From Hemileia vastatrix (lineage: Eukaryota; Basidiomycota; Pucciniomycetes; Pucciniales; Zaghouaniaceae), in NCBI GenBank assembly GCA_030280995.1, contig JASXTE010000002.1:30144683-30208682 (forward strand): DNA of 64,000 bases, in the 5' to 3' direction. Positions 24,284-36,396 of this stretch are shown one piece after another. The translations under genes were made by a program, and so were the position numbers. Within the stretch, counting starts at the first letter, position 1. Every line of letters begins with the position of its first letter. Under the pieces are notes generated by a model. That model made no database searches. It was not told the origin of the DNA and was given only the letters and a program-made list of their open reading frames with translations.

Positions 24284-25461
24284 TGTCAGTATAGTCTAGC
24301 ATATAAGTATGATATAATAGTATTTATTTATTGTACTACTACTTATTGATAAATTATTTAGTGATTAAAACTCAGGAGAAGACTAATAAAATAGTTATAC
24401 TCAAATAAAACTCACAATACTTGGATTTAAATGCGTGCTAGTGGTGGAAAATAGATAAATAGAATATAGTTATAGCTTATATAATGATAATATCAACTTA
24501 TAAAAGGCTTTATAATATATTTCTAAATGTTAATAATTTTATTGAAGTGTTTTATTGAATTGTAGTAAGTAATTGATGATAAATAACTGTCAAAATCCCT
24601 TCTTACTTATACCCAAATCCCCTGGAGTGCACAGACCTTCAATCCAGATGATTTCACTGCTATCCCTGGCAATTACAGAACTTTGAGGGCCCATAACCTC
24701 CCCATGACATCAACTTCAAGCAGATTAAACACCCAGACCTCCAGTAAGGACCCTCCATCAAAATTAATGATAACACAGATCTATACCACAAATAGAAAAT
24801 CCAGATAAAAGCAGATACCATAAAGAAACAGGTAAAATAAGCAATAAAAAAGAGATTTAATGAAACACAAAGCATATAAAGGAAACAATTGAAATGTCCA
24901 AGTCCCCAATAACATCCCAAAGCATCCATATTAACCCAGCAATGACCTCCCAACCCATAAATCTGTGAATATCCATCCAAGGAAGCAGATTAAGTTGTCC
25001 AGACTGAGTGTATGCGCCTCAAATAGATGTTTTTGCTTCTGTAGGAGTTGTGAGTTCACTGGATACGTCCATATGAACTAAAATAAGCAGAAAAACAAAG
25101 TTTATAGGCTATTAAGGGGCTAAAACCCACTTATATACCTAAATATACATAATATACTGCATATTTCACTGAATATGAGATTTATGTATACATATAAGCT
25201 TATATATGTCAATAATTACTTCATATCACTTAAGATAAGTATATTATGACTCCATTAACACCTAAATAAGTATTATTAGGCTATGTATAAGCTATTTAAA
25301 CTACTATAATTTATATAATAGAGTAATAATTATATATATATGTAATATAATCATATATATTATTATTTTAACCTTATTTTTAAGATATAAGCTTAATTTA
25401 CTTAAGTTTATCTTATTTTAAGTATAATAAATACTCAGTCCTAGGAATATCTAGGCTGACA
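24284..25461 (-). repeat. Gypsy1 3' LTR
   Basis: 1178 bp, bounded by TGTCAG at 24284 and GGCTGACA ending at 25461 (plus-strand view). It is colinear with the other LTR. It contains a minus-strand frame of 106 codons (24660-24980) that is hydrophobic and partly shared with the other copy. I treat it as non-coding because the copies disagree on its end. Confidence 0.9.
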
Positions 25462-25472
25462 CTCCCTCACCC
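25462..25472 (-). other. Gypsy1 polypurine tract
   Basis: On the minus strand GGGTGAGGGAG sits directly before the 3' LTR. This is where plus-strand DNA synthesis of an LTR retrotransposon is primed. Confidence 0.75.
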
Positions 25473-25573
25473 AAAAATAACAATAAAAAATTTTTTAAGA
25501 CATTTTAATTAAAAGTAAGGAGTGAATCAAAATTTTTTTAAATTTCTATAATACATATACTGAATAAACAGTA

Positions 25574-27040
25574 TTATTTTGATTTAAATTTTTTCAAGAG
25601 ATTTTTAAGATCAGAGATTTCATTTTCTGGAATCCACTGGTCATATTCACTTGATTTATTTTTAAATCTTAATTGATACTCAACTCCCTTTTCTTTAGTA
25701 AGGTGTCTATTTTTAAGTATCTTTTCAATTTCTGCCTTTTCAACTATTTCTTCAGGTTGCTGTTTATGCCTTCCTGATCTTCTTGGAAGTAGAGCAGTAT
25801 CATTAGAATGGTATGGTTTTATAAGAGAAATAGGAAATACTGGATGTTTTCTATCATAAGGTGCATATAGAATAACCTCAACAGCATTATTACCAACCAT
25901 CTTTTTAACTACAAATGGTCCAATGAATGGATCCTTCAATTTAACATTACCATTTAAATTGAAATGTAGTGTTGAAATAAGGAATTCATCACCCTCTTTG
26001 AACATTTGTTCTTTATGGGATTTATCCCATCTTTTCTTTTCATACTCATACGCCTTATTTATACATTCTTGAGCATGTTTTCTGCATAATTCTTGCATCT
26101 GAAGAAAAGATTTAGTACCTGGATGTATATCCAATCTAGGTAATTTATTAAGAATTTTAGCAGGGGTATTAGGTACATAACCCAACCATAACTCAAATGG
26201 CTTTTTGCCAGTGACAGAATGTACTGTACCATTGTATGCAAATTCTAAAACTGGGATAAGGGTTACCCAATCATGTGTGAATTTGTCATTGTCTTTAAAG
26301 TTAAGACCAAAAGCACAATATCTTCTTATCATATCTTCTAAGGTTTGTATCATTCTTTCTGCTAGCCCATCAGTTTGTGGATGGTGTGCTGTAGAAAGTT
26401 TTAATTGACACCCTGAAACATCCATAAGTGATGTCCAGAACTCAGAAGTAAATTTAGGAACTCTTTCAGAAACTATTGCTTTGGGGAAACCAGCTATATT
26501 TAACATTTGTGTCCACCATAAAAAAGCTAAGTCCTTTGCAGAAACCTCTTTGTGGGTAGGAATAAATTTACACATCTTTGTAAATCTATCTACAATTACC
26601 AAGCAGGAGTTATAACTCCTATGCTCTGCTATTGGAAAACCTGTTACAAAGTCCATGTTAAATATTTCCCATGGAGCTTTTGGTTGCTCAATTTGTTGTA
26701 ATAAACCAGCTCTTTTGCCTGTTAATCTTTTAGATTTTTGACAAGAATCACATGTATCAACATATTTCTGAACATCCTCAGACATGTTAATCCACCAAGC
26801 TGTGTTTTTTACTCTGGTTAATGTTTTATGGTAGTCAAAATGACCTGCCAATATATCATCATGACATATACTTAAAATTAACTCCTTCATTGAAGGGGGA
26901 ATTACAATTACATTACTTAATTTTTTTCTGTAATATATAAAACCATCCTCAATGGAAAATTTTCCTTTTTCTAATGCCTCTTTATACTTATTTGGTAATG
27001 TTTTTATTAAAACATTCATTGAAGCATTAGATGGATCATT
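25574..27040 (-). pseudogene. Gypsy1 integrase with C-terminal chromodomain
   Basis: The zinc-binding HHCC region reads HDDILAGHFDYH then CDSCQKSK. The core has MDFVTGFP (first catalytic Asp), then SERVPKFTSEFW, where the usual SD is SE, and GLAERMIQTLE (catalytic Glu). C-terminal residues IEKILKNRHLTKEKG, YQLRFKNKS, YDQWIPENEI form a chromodomain, which in chromoviruses binds histone methyl marks and directs insertion. The integrase part is open from the Met at 27019 to the TAA at 25574. Upstream it is separated from RNase H by a frameshift near 27050. The Asp-to-Glu change is shared with Gypsy2. Confidence 0.9.
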
Positions 27041-28518
27041 TAATATTGTAGTGAGATACTCAAGTCAGGATCTGAAGCATACATATCAAGAATTGATTGC
27101 ATAAATTCATCCTCAAGATCTACAATATAAAATCCATAAATGTTAATAATATCTGATTCAGGAACATAAGCAGAATTATCATCATTATTAGGCAGAGGTA
27201 CTCTAGATAACAGATCTAAATAAGAGTGTAAGGTTCCTGCTCTATGTGTAATAGTCATCCATCCTCTGTATTCTTGTACAGCTAATTGCCGACTAAACAT
27301 GTGTCTATTAGGAGTTTTCATGTTTAAGAGTGACTTAACTGCACTACAGTCAGTTATTAACTCAAATTTTTGGCCTTCAAGGTAATAATGTAGCTTCTCA
27401 AGAGCCTATACTACTGCCAAATATTCAAGTTGAGTAGAACCATATTTCAATTCACTACTTCTTAGAGTATGTGAAATATAGAAAATTACTACTTCTGAAA
27501 TTTTTCCTTCAATAAGTTGTTTTTGATGCAAAGCAGCACCCAGACCAATAAACCTTGCATCTGTATATAATACAAAAGGCAATTGTAAATATGGTAATCC
27601 CAAGATAGGAGCTGTCATTAAACATTCTTTCAACTTATCAAAAGCCTGTTGTCTTTCATTATTCCAAATGAAAGCTTCTGATTTCTTTATCAGTGTGGTC
27701 AATGGTGCAGCAATTAATTGGTAGTTTTTTATATATTGTCTATAATAACCACACATACCAAGAAAAGATTGTACATCCTTTATATTTTGAGGAATGCCAA
27801 TATTCTTTATTGCAGCCACTTTATTTTGGTCTACACATATTTGTAAGCCAGATAAAATATGACCAAGCACTTTTAAAGATTCAAACCCAAATTTACATTT
27901 TTTCAATGCAAGGGTCATTTTTATTTCATCCATTTTTTGAAATACCTTCTTTAAATGGATTAAGTGTTCATCATAAGTTTTAGAGAACACTATGATGTCA
28001 TCAATGTACACCATTAACCATCCTTCAATCATTTCATTATGGAATGTTATATCCATTAACTTCTGAAATACTGATGGAGCATTTTTTGGTCCAAATGGCA
28101 TTCTGACATATTTATAAATTCCCATATGTGTTGTTACCAACAAATAGTTCTGTGAATTCTTTTCAACAGGAATTTGATGGTACCCTTTATTTCCATCTAA
28201 GCAACTTATATACTTAGCACCTTTGAGGGTAGCATGTATAGAGGCAATCCTTGGCAAAAGATAAATATCATCTACTGTAAATGTGTTTAATGCTCTATAA
28301 TCACCGCACAGTCTTGCTTTATCTTGTTCATAAGAAATTAGCACTAGTGATATTACACAATATTTTGGTGTAGTTTCAACCTTCTCAAGAATGTTCATTT
28401 TTAATAACATCATAATATTATCCTCTATGTCTTTCCTCTTCATTGGTGAAGCAGGGTATGGTTTCTTTTTAAGACTAGCAGGAATATTATCCATATCACA
28501 GGTTAAAATAATCTTCAT
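27041..28518 (-). pseudogene. Gypsy1 reverse transcriptase and RNase H
   Basis: RT blocks: YRALNTFTVDDIYLLPRIAS, LDGNKGYHQIPVEK, MPFGPKNAPSVFQKLMD and the catalytic YIDD (27997-28008), then the thumb (VLGHILSG, FLGMCGYYRQYI). RNase H follows with YTDARFIGLGAALHQK and, after a TAG at 27406-27408 (a Trp codon in Gypsy2), ITDCSAVKSLLN and HRAGTLHSYLDLLSR. This part copies element RNA into DNA in virus-like particles. The start is joined to gag-protease by a 1-nt loss near 28515, since Gypsy2 reads through the same place in one frame. Confidence 0.9.
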
Positions 28519-31157
28519 TTCTGATCTTTTACAAGGCCAAGTTCATTTTTACCATGTGCAAAAGCCATTGAAAATGCTTTAATTAAGTCCAAAATATTAT
28601 TTTTCTCAGCTTTACTTATCTGAGTGCCGAATGATGCTTTTGAAATTTCTGTTTCCAGAAGTTCCATCTCATTGTATTCTCTTCCTTTACACAGAGAGTT
28701 TGTTACTGACTCAATGTGTAAGACTGTGTTAAAAGAATTTATTTTAAATTTCCTTTTACCATTCATTCCAATTGTAAAATTGTTATTAGCAGGGTCTAAT
28801 TCCACACCAAACTTAGTCAGAATATTATTTTCAATGATAAAACAGTTACTACAGTTAGTATTATCCATTAATACAAAGTCACAAGTTACTCTTACATAAC
28901 CATGTTGATGCTTAAAGAAAAAAGTAGTTTTGTATCTACCAATGGGATGTAGCACTGATCCAAAACCTCTGCAATTTTTACTCTGAAGTGGTTCAAGCTT
29001 AGACTTATATTCACTATCAATTTTCTGTAATGTATTAGTAGAAACAACAGAACCAGCAGCTCCTGTGTCCAATACTATATTAACATTTTCACCAGAAATG
29101 ATAGCTGTAACCGTGATAGGTGTCATTCTAAATTTATCAGCTTGTATATCTTCAATGATTTCAGCATCCTCGAAATTCATTAAAGATTCATTTGAGTCCA
29201 TATTTAATATTGGATTTTCAAAGATGGACAAATCATCTTCCAACATACAGACTTCATTTTCATCACTATATGAGATATTTCTGTAATAATCACTTGATTC
29301 TTTACTTTTTTCAATTTCAATTTCAGATTCACATTGATGTTCAACAATATTTATATTTTTCTCAAATTTGTGACCTTTAACCCAAGGCTTGTTACACTTA
29401 TAACAAGTATTTGTTTCATACTTTTTAGGTACTACAGGTGCAGTAGGTTTTTTCTGCTTCTCCTGAAGTGTTTTTGAATTCTGATTTTTTACAGGTTCAA
29501 CATTGTGTTTATAAGTGGAATACCCTGCTTCATACTTATGGTTTAGTAATATTTCATTACAAATATTAATAAAGTCAGAATATTCAGTAACATTAATTGT
29601 TCTAGCTACAACAATGTCTCTGATAGATATAGGTAATTTATATATTATCTTATCTTTCCATAAGTTAAAATCCATATTAGGCTCAATAGCTTTTAATATT
29701 TTATTTAAATTCATTAAAAATACCATAGGTTTGTCACCATTCAACGGATTATACCTAGTTTTCTCATAAAGTCTCTGCTGAGTAAGCCTGAATTTAGAAC
29801 CTCCAAATTGTTTTTCAATTAGTTGTTTCCATTCAGCCCAAGAGTTATCTTTACCCTCACTCAAGACAGCTTTAAACCATAATAAAGCAACATCCTTAAA
29901 TAAAGAAATTAATTTAGATATTATTTCTTCATTTGGTAACTTATATGAGAATTTCAAGTTTTTAATTCTTTGAATAAAATATTGCCAATCAGAACTGGCT
30001 TCCCCATCATAAGTTGGGTACTGATCTATCTTAGGCCACTTCTTCTGATTGGATTTTATTTCACTAATCTTAGGTAAATTCAACAACTCATTCACTCTTG
30101 ATAAATGGTCTTGCATTTCCTCCTGTACAGATTTGTGGCTTACATTTTCAGATTTGACACTACCACCAGATGGTTTTAGATGTGGTGGTATAGGGAAGGA
30201 ATGAGATTCACTTTTGCCAATGAAAGGATTATTATTATATTGATTATACTTATGATTATCCTGGTTCATTAGTAGATTGGCAGTTTCAATCTCAAATTTA
30301 GTTAATCTTTGTAGCAACTCAGAGACACTTTGATTTGTCTGGGAAAAAGATAACTTAGTTCTTGATTCAGTTTTCAATAAATGTGTTTCATAAAATTTCT
30401 CCAACTCACAGAATTTGTTTGAAAGTTCATTATATTTACTACTCAATAAATCATATTTAAGAGTTAGAAACAAATGTTCATTCTCTGATTCTTTAATACA
30501 TGTTGCCAGTTGAGAAATATTTAATGTTAAGGATGAAATTGTATCACTTGTGAGATTAACTGTCTGTTCCTAACAATCAGTCATTCTATTCCACAATTCT
30601 GAAACAATTCTATGGACAGTTGGATTATTATTAAAATACTCCAAGTCTTCCTTCTCAATTCTCTCACTCTCTTGTGAACTTCTCATCTCACTAGTAAGTG
30701 GTGGCAACTGAGGATTAACTGTATTATAAATACTACTATTGTTATTGACAAATAACAAGTCAGGTGTATCTACTCTAAAACCTAAATTTCTTAAGTCCTC
30801 CTCTATTTTCTGCACAGATTTGACATCAATAATGTTACCTACATTGTAATTATCAGTATTGTGTTCAATCTGAGAGGGCAATCTACTTACCACGGGATAG
30901 ATGCCAGTCCTAATTTTTGGCGCTTTTTTCCTTTGTAAGGGTGAACTGAGGAAGTCTGATGAGGTGGTGGATCCCTGTTTCAGCTGTGGCTGGTCCATTG
31001 TTGATGGAACCAGTCCCACTTCCATTTTTCTACCAGGATTTTCTCCTGGGAGTGATGTGACCCGCCTTAAATAGGGGGTTGCTGACTTGGTTGACTTGGC
31101 TGGCCTCCCTTTAGCTCTGCCAGTGTCTGATTCATTTGTTGAAACCCTACCTTGCAA
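28515..31157 (-). pseudogene. Gypsy1 main gag frame and aspartic protease
   Basis: This frame is open upstream to 31157, with an ATG at 31025 (MEVGLV) that Gypsy2 also has (36124). A TAG at 30570-30572 interrupts it. The gag core has WQYFIQRIKNLKFSYKLP, WAEWKQLIEKQFGGSKFRL and ICNEILLNHKYE. A zinc knuckle of the CX2CX7HXC type has lost its last Cys (CYKCNKPWVKGHKF). The protease active site is VLDTGAAGSVV (about 29052-29072). A coiled-coil-like stretch (about 30200-30480) precedes the core. Gag forms the particle and binds RNA; the protease cuts the polyprotein. Confidence 0.85.
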
Positions 31158-31348
31158 TTGTTCTGTAATTGCTCTACCTCTTTGAACATGAGTGCCTTAG
31201 ATTCTTCCAACTTCAAAACCTGTTTTGCCAATTGGGATAGTTGATCCTGAAGAGGAGGAGACGTCTTTTTTATGGTTATCTTTTTTAAAAGGGGGTCTTT
31301 TTCCTCTATGCTCATGTTCTCTGCCTGGGGGTATTGCTGACCCTCCAT
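30887..31348 (-). pseudogene. Gypsy1 leading gag frame (ORF1)
   Basis: It begins MEGQQYPQAENMSIEEKDPL and aligns with the Gypsy2 ORF at 35792 (MEGQDSPT..MSLEERE), with conservative substitutions such as SIEEK/SLEER and ITIKKT/VSIKKT, so this frame is coding. It ends with PW and TAA (30887-30889) within TGGTAAGT, exactly as in Gypsy2. It contains a TAA at 31067-31069 and a TGA near 30981 in this copy. After TGGTAAGT, homology between the copies continues in the frame one base earlier. Confidence 0.7.
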
Positions 31349-31928
31349 GGTTATGTCCTGGATAGTTTTTGTTAGCTATAGACCTGGTATTATAAGCAGA
31401 CTTGCCACTTACACTGTCTTGAGGAGCACTCATATTAATAATAATGACAATATATCATGTCTACAGAAAGGGAAAACTCTATGAAATTAGTAGACAAAAG
31501 TTATTAGCAATGTTATTACTAATAAAAAAGCACTGGAGCTTACCCTGAATTTATATCTTTATTTATTTAAATAAAATATAAGAAAAATTTGAAAAAATCT
31601 GTTAAAAATAAAACAATAAGTTTAAATAGACCTTTATAAGGGTGAATAAATAGATTACCAAGCTATAACCAAATACCAGTTTAATTGGGTTTTCTATTGG
31701 TGACCAAATACCAAGTGAAATTGGGTTTATATTGGGTACAGTTACTACTGTAAATACCTAATTTTTATTATAAAAAATTAGTACAATTATTATAAGGGTT
31801 CTTTTCCGCAATCAATGAGTTATGATTACCAACTAATATGCATCAGACCCAAATATTTGGTTATTTTGAGCTATACTAAAGTAAAAATCACGTCCCAAGG
31901 CTTATACTAAATAATCAATAATAATCAA

Positions 31929-31941
31929 GGAAAGACCCCCA
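31929..31941 (-). other. Gypsy1 primer-binding site candidate
   Basis: On the minus strand TGGGGGTCTTTCC starts two bases inside the 5' LTR. Gypsy2 has TGGGGGTCCTTCC in the same place. TGG would pair with a tRNA 3' CCA; which tRNA is unknown. Confidence 0.65.
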
Positions 31942-31943
31942 AT

Positions 31944-33120
31944 TGTCAGTATAGTATAGTATATAAGTATGATATAATAGTATTTATTTATGGTCCTACT
32001 ACTTATTGATAAATGATTTTGTGATTAAAACTCAGGAGAAGACTAATAAAATAGTTATACTCAAAAAAACTCACAATACTTGGATTTAAATGCGTGCTAG
32101 TGGTTGAAAATAGATAAATAGAATATAGTTATAGCTTATAAAATGATAATATCAACTTATAAAAGGCTTTATAATATGTTTCTAAATGTTAATAATTTTA
32201 TTGAAGTGTTTTATTGAATTGTAGTAAGTAATTGATGATAAATAACTGTCAAAATCCCTTCTTACTTATACCCCAATCCCCTGGAGTGCACAGACCTTCA
32301 ATCCAGATGATTTCACTGCTATCCCTGGAAATTACAGAACCGTGAGGGCCCATCACCTCCCCATGGCATCCACTTCAAGAAGATTCAACACCCAGACCTC
32401 CAGTAAGGACCCTCCATCAAAATTAATGATAACACAGATCTATACCACAAATAGAAAATCCAGATAAAAGCAGATACCATAAAGAAACAGGTAAAATAAG
32501 CAATCAAAAAGAGATTTAATGAAACCCAAAGCATATAAAGGAAACAATTGAAATTTCCAAGCCCCCAATAACATCCCCAAGCATCCATATTAACCCAGAA
32601 ATGACCTCCCAACCCATAAATCCGTGAATATCCATCCAAGGAATCAGATTAAGTTGTCCAGACTGAGTGTATGCACCTGAAATAGATGTTTGTGCTTCTG
32701 TAGGCATTGTGAGTCCTTTGGATACGTCCATATGACCTAAAATAAGCAGAAAAACAAAGGTTATAGGCTATTAAGGGGCTAAAACCCACTTATATACCTA
32801 AATATACATAATACACTGCATATTTCACTGAATATGAGATTTATGTATACATATAAGCTTATGTATGTCAATAATTACTTCATATCACTTAAGATAAGTA
32901 TATTATGACTCCATTAACACCTAAATAAGTATTATTAGGCTATGTATAAGCTATTTAAACTACTATAATTTATATAATAGAGTAATAATTATATATATAT
33001 GTAATATAATCATATATATTATTATTTTAACCTTATTTTTAAGATATAAGCTTAATTTACTTAAGGTTATCTTATTTTAAGTATAATAAATACTCAGTCC
33101 TAGGGATATCTAGGCTGACA
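31944..33120 (-). repeat. Gypsy1 5' LTR
   Basis: 1177 bp, from TGTCAG at 31944 to GGCTGACA ending at 33120 (plus-strand view), followed by the target duplication CATGT. In the sense direction it begins TGTCAGCCTAGATATCCCTA, related to the start of the Gypsy2 LTR (TGTCAGCCTGTATATCCCCA). Confidence 0.9.
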
Positions 33121-33125
33121 CATGT

Positions 33126-33902
33126 AGCTAAAAGACATACACTCATCACATTTAAATTTACATTGTGTCAAAATTATTTCATTTTCAAATTTTTTAAAAG
33201 GGAACTACAATGTGCACCACCTATTCCTAAAATATAAACCTCCCCAAAATATTAAATTGGTAGAGTTTAATTATGCAATTTTCTTGACTTGACCTTTTTC
33301 CTGATCTAACTTGGCTCAAAATATCAAAACATGACCAATGTTTCTGAAAGCAACATTTGATTTTTTCTCTATGTGTAAAAATGGAAGTCCATTTCTAACC
33401 AGCTGCAGAGTGTTGTATATCTTATTTGAACACATGTTTATCTATTTATGTAATTTTATTAAAAAATTTACTTTTTATTGCATCCAGATCTCTACTGGCT
33501 GCTTTTTGGAAACCTTAATTTATGACCCAAACCTTTGAAATTGCCTTGGGTCCCTTACATATTAATTTAGTACTTCCAGTTAGTTTTCCCTCGGCTGGAA
33601 GTGTTACTTTTGGGAAACCAAAGTTGATAAAAGCAACTTTGGTTTCTCTCTTTTACATTTGCCACTCTCCCAACCAATTTTCTAGGCTGAGAGGTGGCCA
33701 AATCTGTATGCAACACGCATTGCTGCTGCAATCAATGCGTGTTGCACACTCACTTCCATATTTCATGCTGCTAACTTGAAATCAGCTGCATGAGATATGG
33801 GAAGCACATTCAACACACATTTCTAGAAGCAGCAACATGCTATGCTTGTGCTGCATGCAGTGCATTGCACAGCAAGTTTTTTCTCTGGCTGTGAAATGCA
33901 CA
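33126..33902. repeat. Spacer between Gypsy1 and Gypsy2 with two strong hairpins
   Basis: No gene is supported. Two hairpins occur: GAAACCAAAGTTG (33614-33626) with CAACTTTGGTTTC (33634-33646), and TGCAACACGCATTG with CAATGCGTGTTGCA (about 33710-33743). Short frames at 33338-33779 have no recognised content. The right flank of Gypsy2 (44046, GAAACCAAACTTT) was originally contiguous with this spacer. Confidence 0.5.
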
Positions 33903-33907
33903 CAGGG

Positions 33908-35109
33908 TGTCAGCCTGAATATCCCAAGTACTGAGTTAAAAGTACTTATAAGTTAAGTAAAACACATGGATTATACATGGGAGAAATAAATTAGAGTACA
34001 CAAATAGTATACTTAGGACTATTGATTTGGCTACTCAAATGCATAAAAATAACACTTTTCAAATTTGGTGTTTTCATGCCAGAAATGGCTTCTGTGTACT
34101 GGCCACATACTGCTTGCATTTTTTCTGTGTGAATAGCTTCATTTTTAGAAACGTTAGCTTTTTCACACTATAATTACCCCACATTCCACGCCCACTGTGG
34201 GGGAACACACTAAAATAGGTAACAGGCGCTTATTTAGTGTCCCAGATTATTAATAAATGCATTGACCCTCTTTAAATGCACTAATTTCATTAATAACCTC
34301 AATCTTGGCGCTTTAATTCACTACCACACTTAAATTACCCAAAACTAGTCAAGAATTTACCCATGAAAGCGCCTGAAAAGGACTGCATGTAGTTACCCCA
34401 CATCTCACGCCCTTTTTTTGGGTTTTGAAGTGGTTTCTCAGTCAATTTTGGTTATTTTTGAATGGGGATTTCACATAGTATAATGTCGTGATTAGCCCCA
34501 AAATTTCTATTGCTAATTCCTCTTAATATTAAGTAATAATTAGTCTTAATTTTTTCTTTTTAGTCTTTTATTTTAATGTATAATACACATATACTCTCTT
34601 TTTTGCTTATTATTTATTTTTGATGGATTATCCCAATTACTACAGGTTTTTAGCATGTGATATCATTCTAATTATGTAACTTTTCACTCTTTGAGTTTCT
34701 GAATATGTCTATCAGCTGTAATGAGGCGTCATTAACTGTGTATAGAGCTGGTAAATCAAGGGGCTCATTGGGGAAGTAATAGTGTATGAAAGAAGGGGTT
34801 TTTAGTCTTGTTTTCTACATTATTTAGCATTAAAATTAAAAATATAACCAATACAATTACAATACATAACAATAGTACTTATAAAGTCTTTGAATAGTAT
34901 CTGAATTTATTAAATCTATTTTTCTACCAACTGTAAGATTGTAAGCCATATATTATTAGTGAGATTAAAATTACTGAGACCCTTATATTGAGTTATATTT
35001 TGATACTTATTGGATTTGTACTACAGTATTCATATAGGACCATTAATATCTTCTAGACAACTGAACACTCAAGCTAGTTTACGTCTCTGTACTTGACCTC
35101 AGCCTGAAA
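33908..35109 (+). repeat. Gypsy2 5' LTR, internally deleted
   Basis: 1202 bp against 1489 bp for the 3' LTR. After ACACAAATAGTATA the sequence jumps to GGACTATTGATTTGG, removing the part matching about 42655-42942. The TATA box of the other copies (TATAAAAGG) reads TATGAAAGA at 34785-34793. The last bases are TGAAA where the 3' LTR has TGACA. Confidence 0.85.
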
Positions 35110-35111
35110 AC

Positions 35112-35124
35112 TGGGGGTCCTTCC
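35112..35124 (+). other. Gypsy2 primer-binding site candidate
   Basis: TGGGGGTCCTTCC lies two bases after the 5' LTR and nearly equals the Gypsy1 site, which supports a shared tRNA primer. Confidence 0.65.
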
Positions 35125-35791
35125 TCAAGAATTCTGTTGGTTATCTTCCAGTAAGTAAAAATTCAAAAAGAGGCTAAAAGTAAATAAAATCCCTTTTAAA
35201 ATATTTGGATAATTAAAACAGCTTGGGGTCACTTATATAGTAATTTCAGAAAAATAAGCCCTGTTATATAAAATTGTGATATTGAATCAAAAATTTTACC
35301 ACTAATCTAACATAAAAACTGTTATTAGTGGGAGTCTGTCAATAGACCAATTAAATTTTTGATCTTTGCAGATAATAAACCAGTAAATAAAAATGTTTAA
35401 TTGTTTTCTTTTAACAGGACTCTTAATTCCATTTTATTGGTTTTTAAAATTCATTTATTATTTAGAAAGAAACTTACTGACAGATTTTCTTTTTTTAAAT
35501 ATAAAAACACAGCTACATATTGTAGACCAGTTAAATCAAGTGACCACATAAAAGCATATTTGAATTTTGGGACTTATAAATTCACTTAATACCTACATGT
35601 AAGCAATAAAATTGTCTTCAGTGATATTGGTAAATACTGATAAAACTCCTGTTGAAGTTTTAAGATCTCAAATTTTAATTCTTTGATTAAATTCAATGTG
35701 AAAACGTGTGACAACAATGATATTGTGAGTAATAAGGAAAAACCTTATGGATTAATTCCTAGAGCTGAAAGACCTGTTACAGGACATTCAA

Positions 35792-36241
35792 ATGGAGGGC
35801 CAGGATTCTCCCACAAACAGCAACACTCCACAAATGTCTCTGGAGGAAAGGGAAAAACTGTTAAAACAGGTATCAATAAAGAAAACAAGAAATTATTTAC
35901 AAGAACAAATTCACCCCCTATCCACTCTACTGAAGACCTTAAAAACAAGAGTAAACAACATAGTAGTCCAGATAAACAATCTGGATAAAAGAGCAGCTCA
36001 GGGTTTTGTAGAAGTCAATCAAGCTCTGGTGGAAATAAAGGCTCAACCAACAACAGTTGCACCCAAGAATTCCATAGCCACACCTCCAGCCCTAGAGGAG
36101 GACCAAAAGATTACTGTAAGAAAATGGAAGTGGGACTGGTATGCCCAAAACTACAACAACCCTCAACAGCAGGGCTCCAGCAGTCACCCTTACAGGGGGA
36201 AGCCAAGAAGAGGCAGGGGAAATGGAATAAGACCTTGGTAA
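35792..36241 (+). CDS. Gypsy2 leading gag frame (ORF1), intact here
   Basis: A 149-residue frame, MEGQDSPT to GNGIRPW, ending TAA in TGGTAAGT. It has a helical N-terminal half (EEREKLLKQVSIKK, RVNNIVVQINNLDKR) and a basic Gly/Arg-rich end (GKPRRGRGNG) fit for RNA binding. It aligns with Gypsy1 31348-30887. The GTAAGT at its end could be a splice donor or the place of a frame switch into the next gag frame. Confidence 0.65.
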   Translation: MEGQDSPTNSNTPQMSLEEREKLLKQVSIKKTRNYLQEQIHPLSTLLKTLKTRVNNIVVQINNLDKRAAQGFVEVNQALVEIKAQPTTVAPKNSIATPPALEEDQKITVRKWKWDWYAQNYNNPQQQGSSSHPYRGKPRRGRGNGIRPW

Positions 36242-36391
36242 GTTATCCATCTTCTCAGGATCAGTTATATAATCCTAACAATGAATTACTTATAGGTAAT
36301 GAGATTGATAGAGAGTTACTGGATATAATTAATAAGGATTTAAAAAATTATTAATTTGAGAATAACATGTTAAACTTGTCTTTAAATGATG

Positions 36392-36396
36392 AAAAT
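36392..36396. repeat. Target duplication AAAAT, left of the solo LTR in gag
   Basis: AAAAT here and at 37199-37203 flank the inserted LTR exactly. Confidence 0.8.

Larger units (their letters stand above)
24284..33120 (-). mobile_element. Gypsy1: near-complete chromovirus LTR retrotransposon
   Basis: An 8.8-kb element with LTRs 24284-25461 and 31944-33120, target duplications CATGT, primer-binding-like and polypurine tracts, and gag, protease, RT, RNase H, integrase and chromodomain in that order on the minus strand. The order RT-RNaseH-integrase makes it Ty3/gypsy, and the C-terminal chromodomain makes it a chromovirus. LTRs are colinear along their whole length with scattered differences, so insertion is fairly recent. 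Lesions: TAA and TGA stops in the first gag frame, TAG at 30570-30572, a 1-nt loss near 28515, TAG at 27406-27408 and a frameshift near 27050. Confidence 0.95.

Noticed and set aside
31197..31433. A third overlapping gag frame in Gypsy1 (with a counterpart at 35683-35988 in Gypsy2)
   Set aside because: It stays open in both copies but the peptides are poorly conserved compared with the MEGQ frame over the same bases.
33338..33779. Short plus-strand genes between Gypsy1 and Gypsy2
   Set aside because: Frames span hairpin repeats, lack family features and are of chance length.
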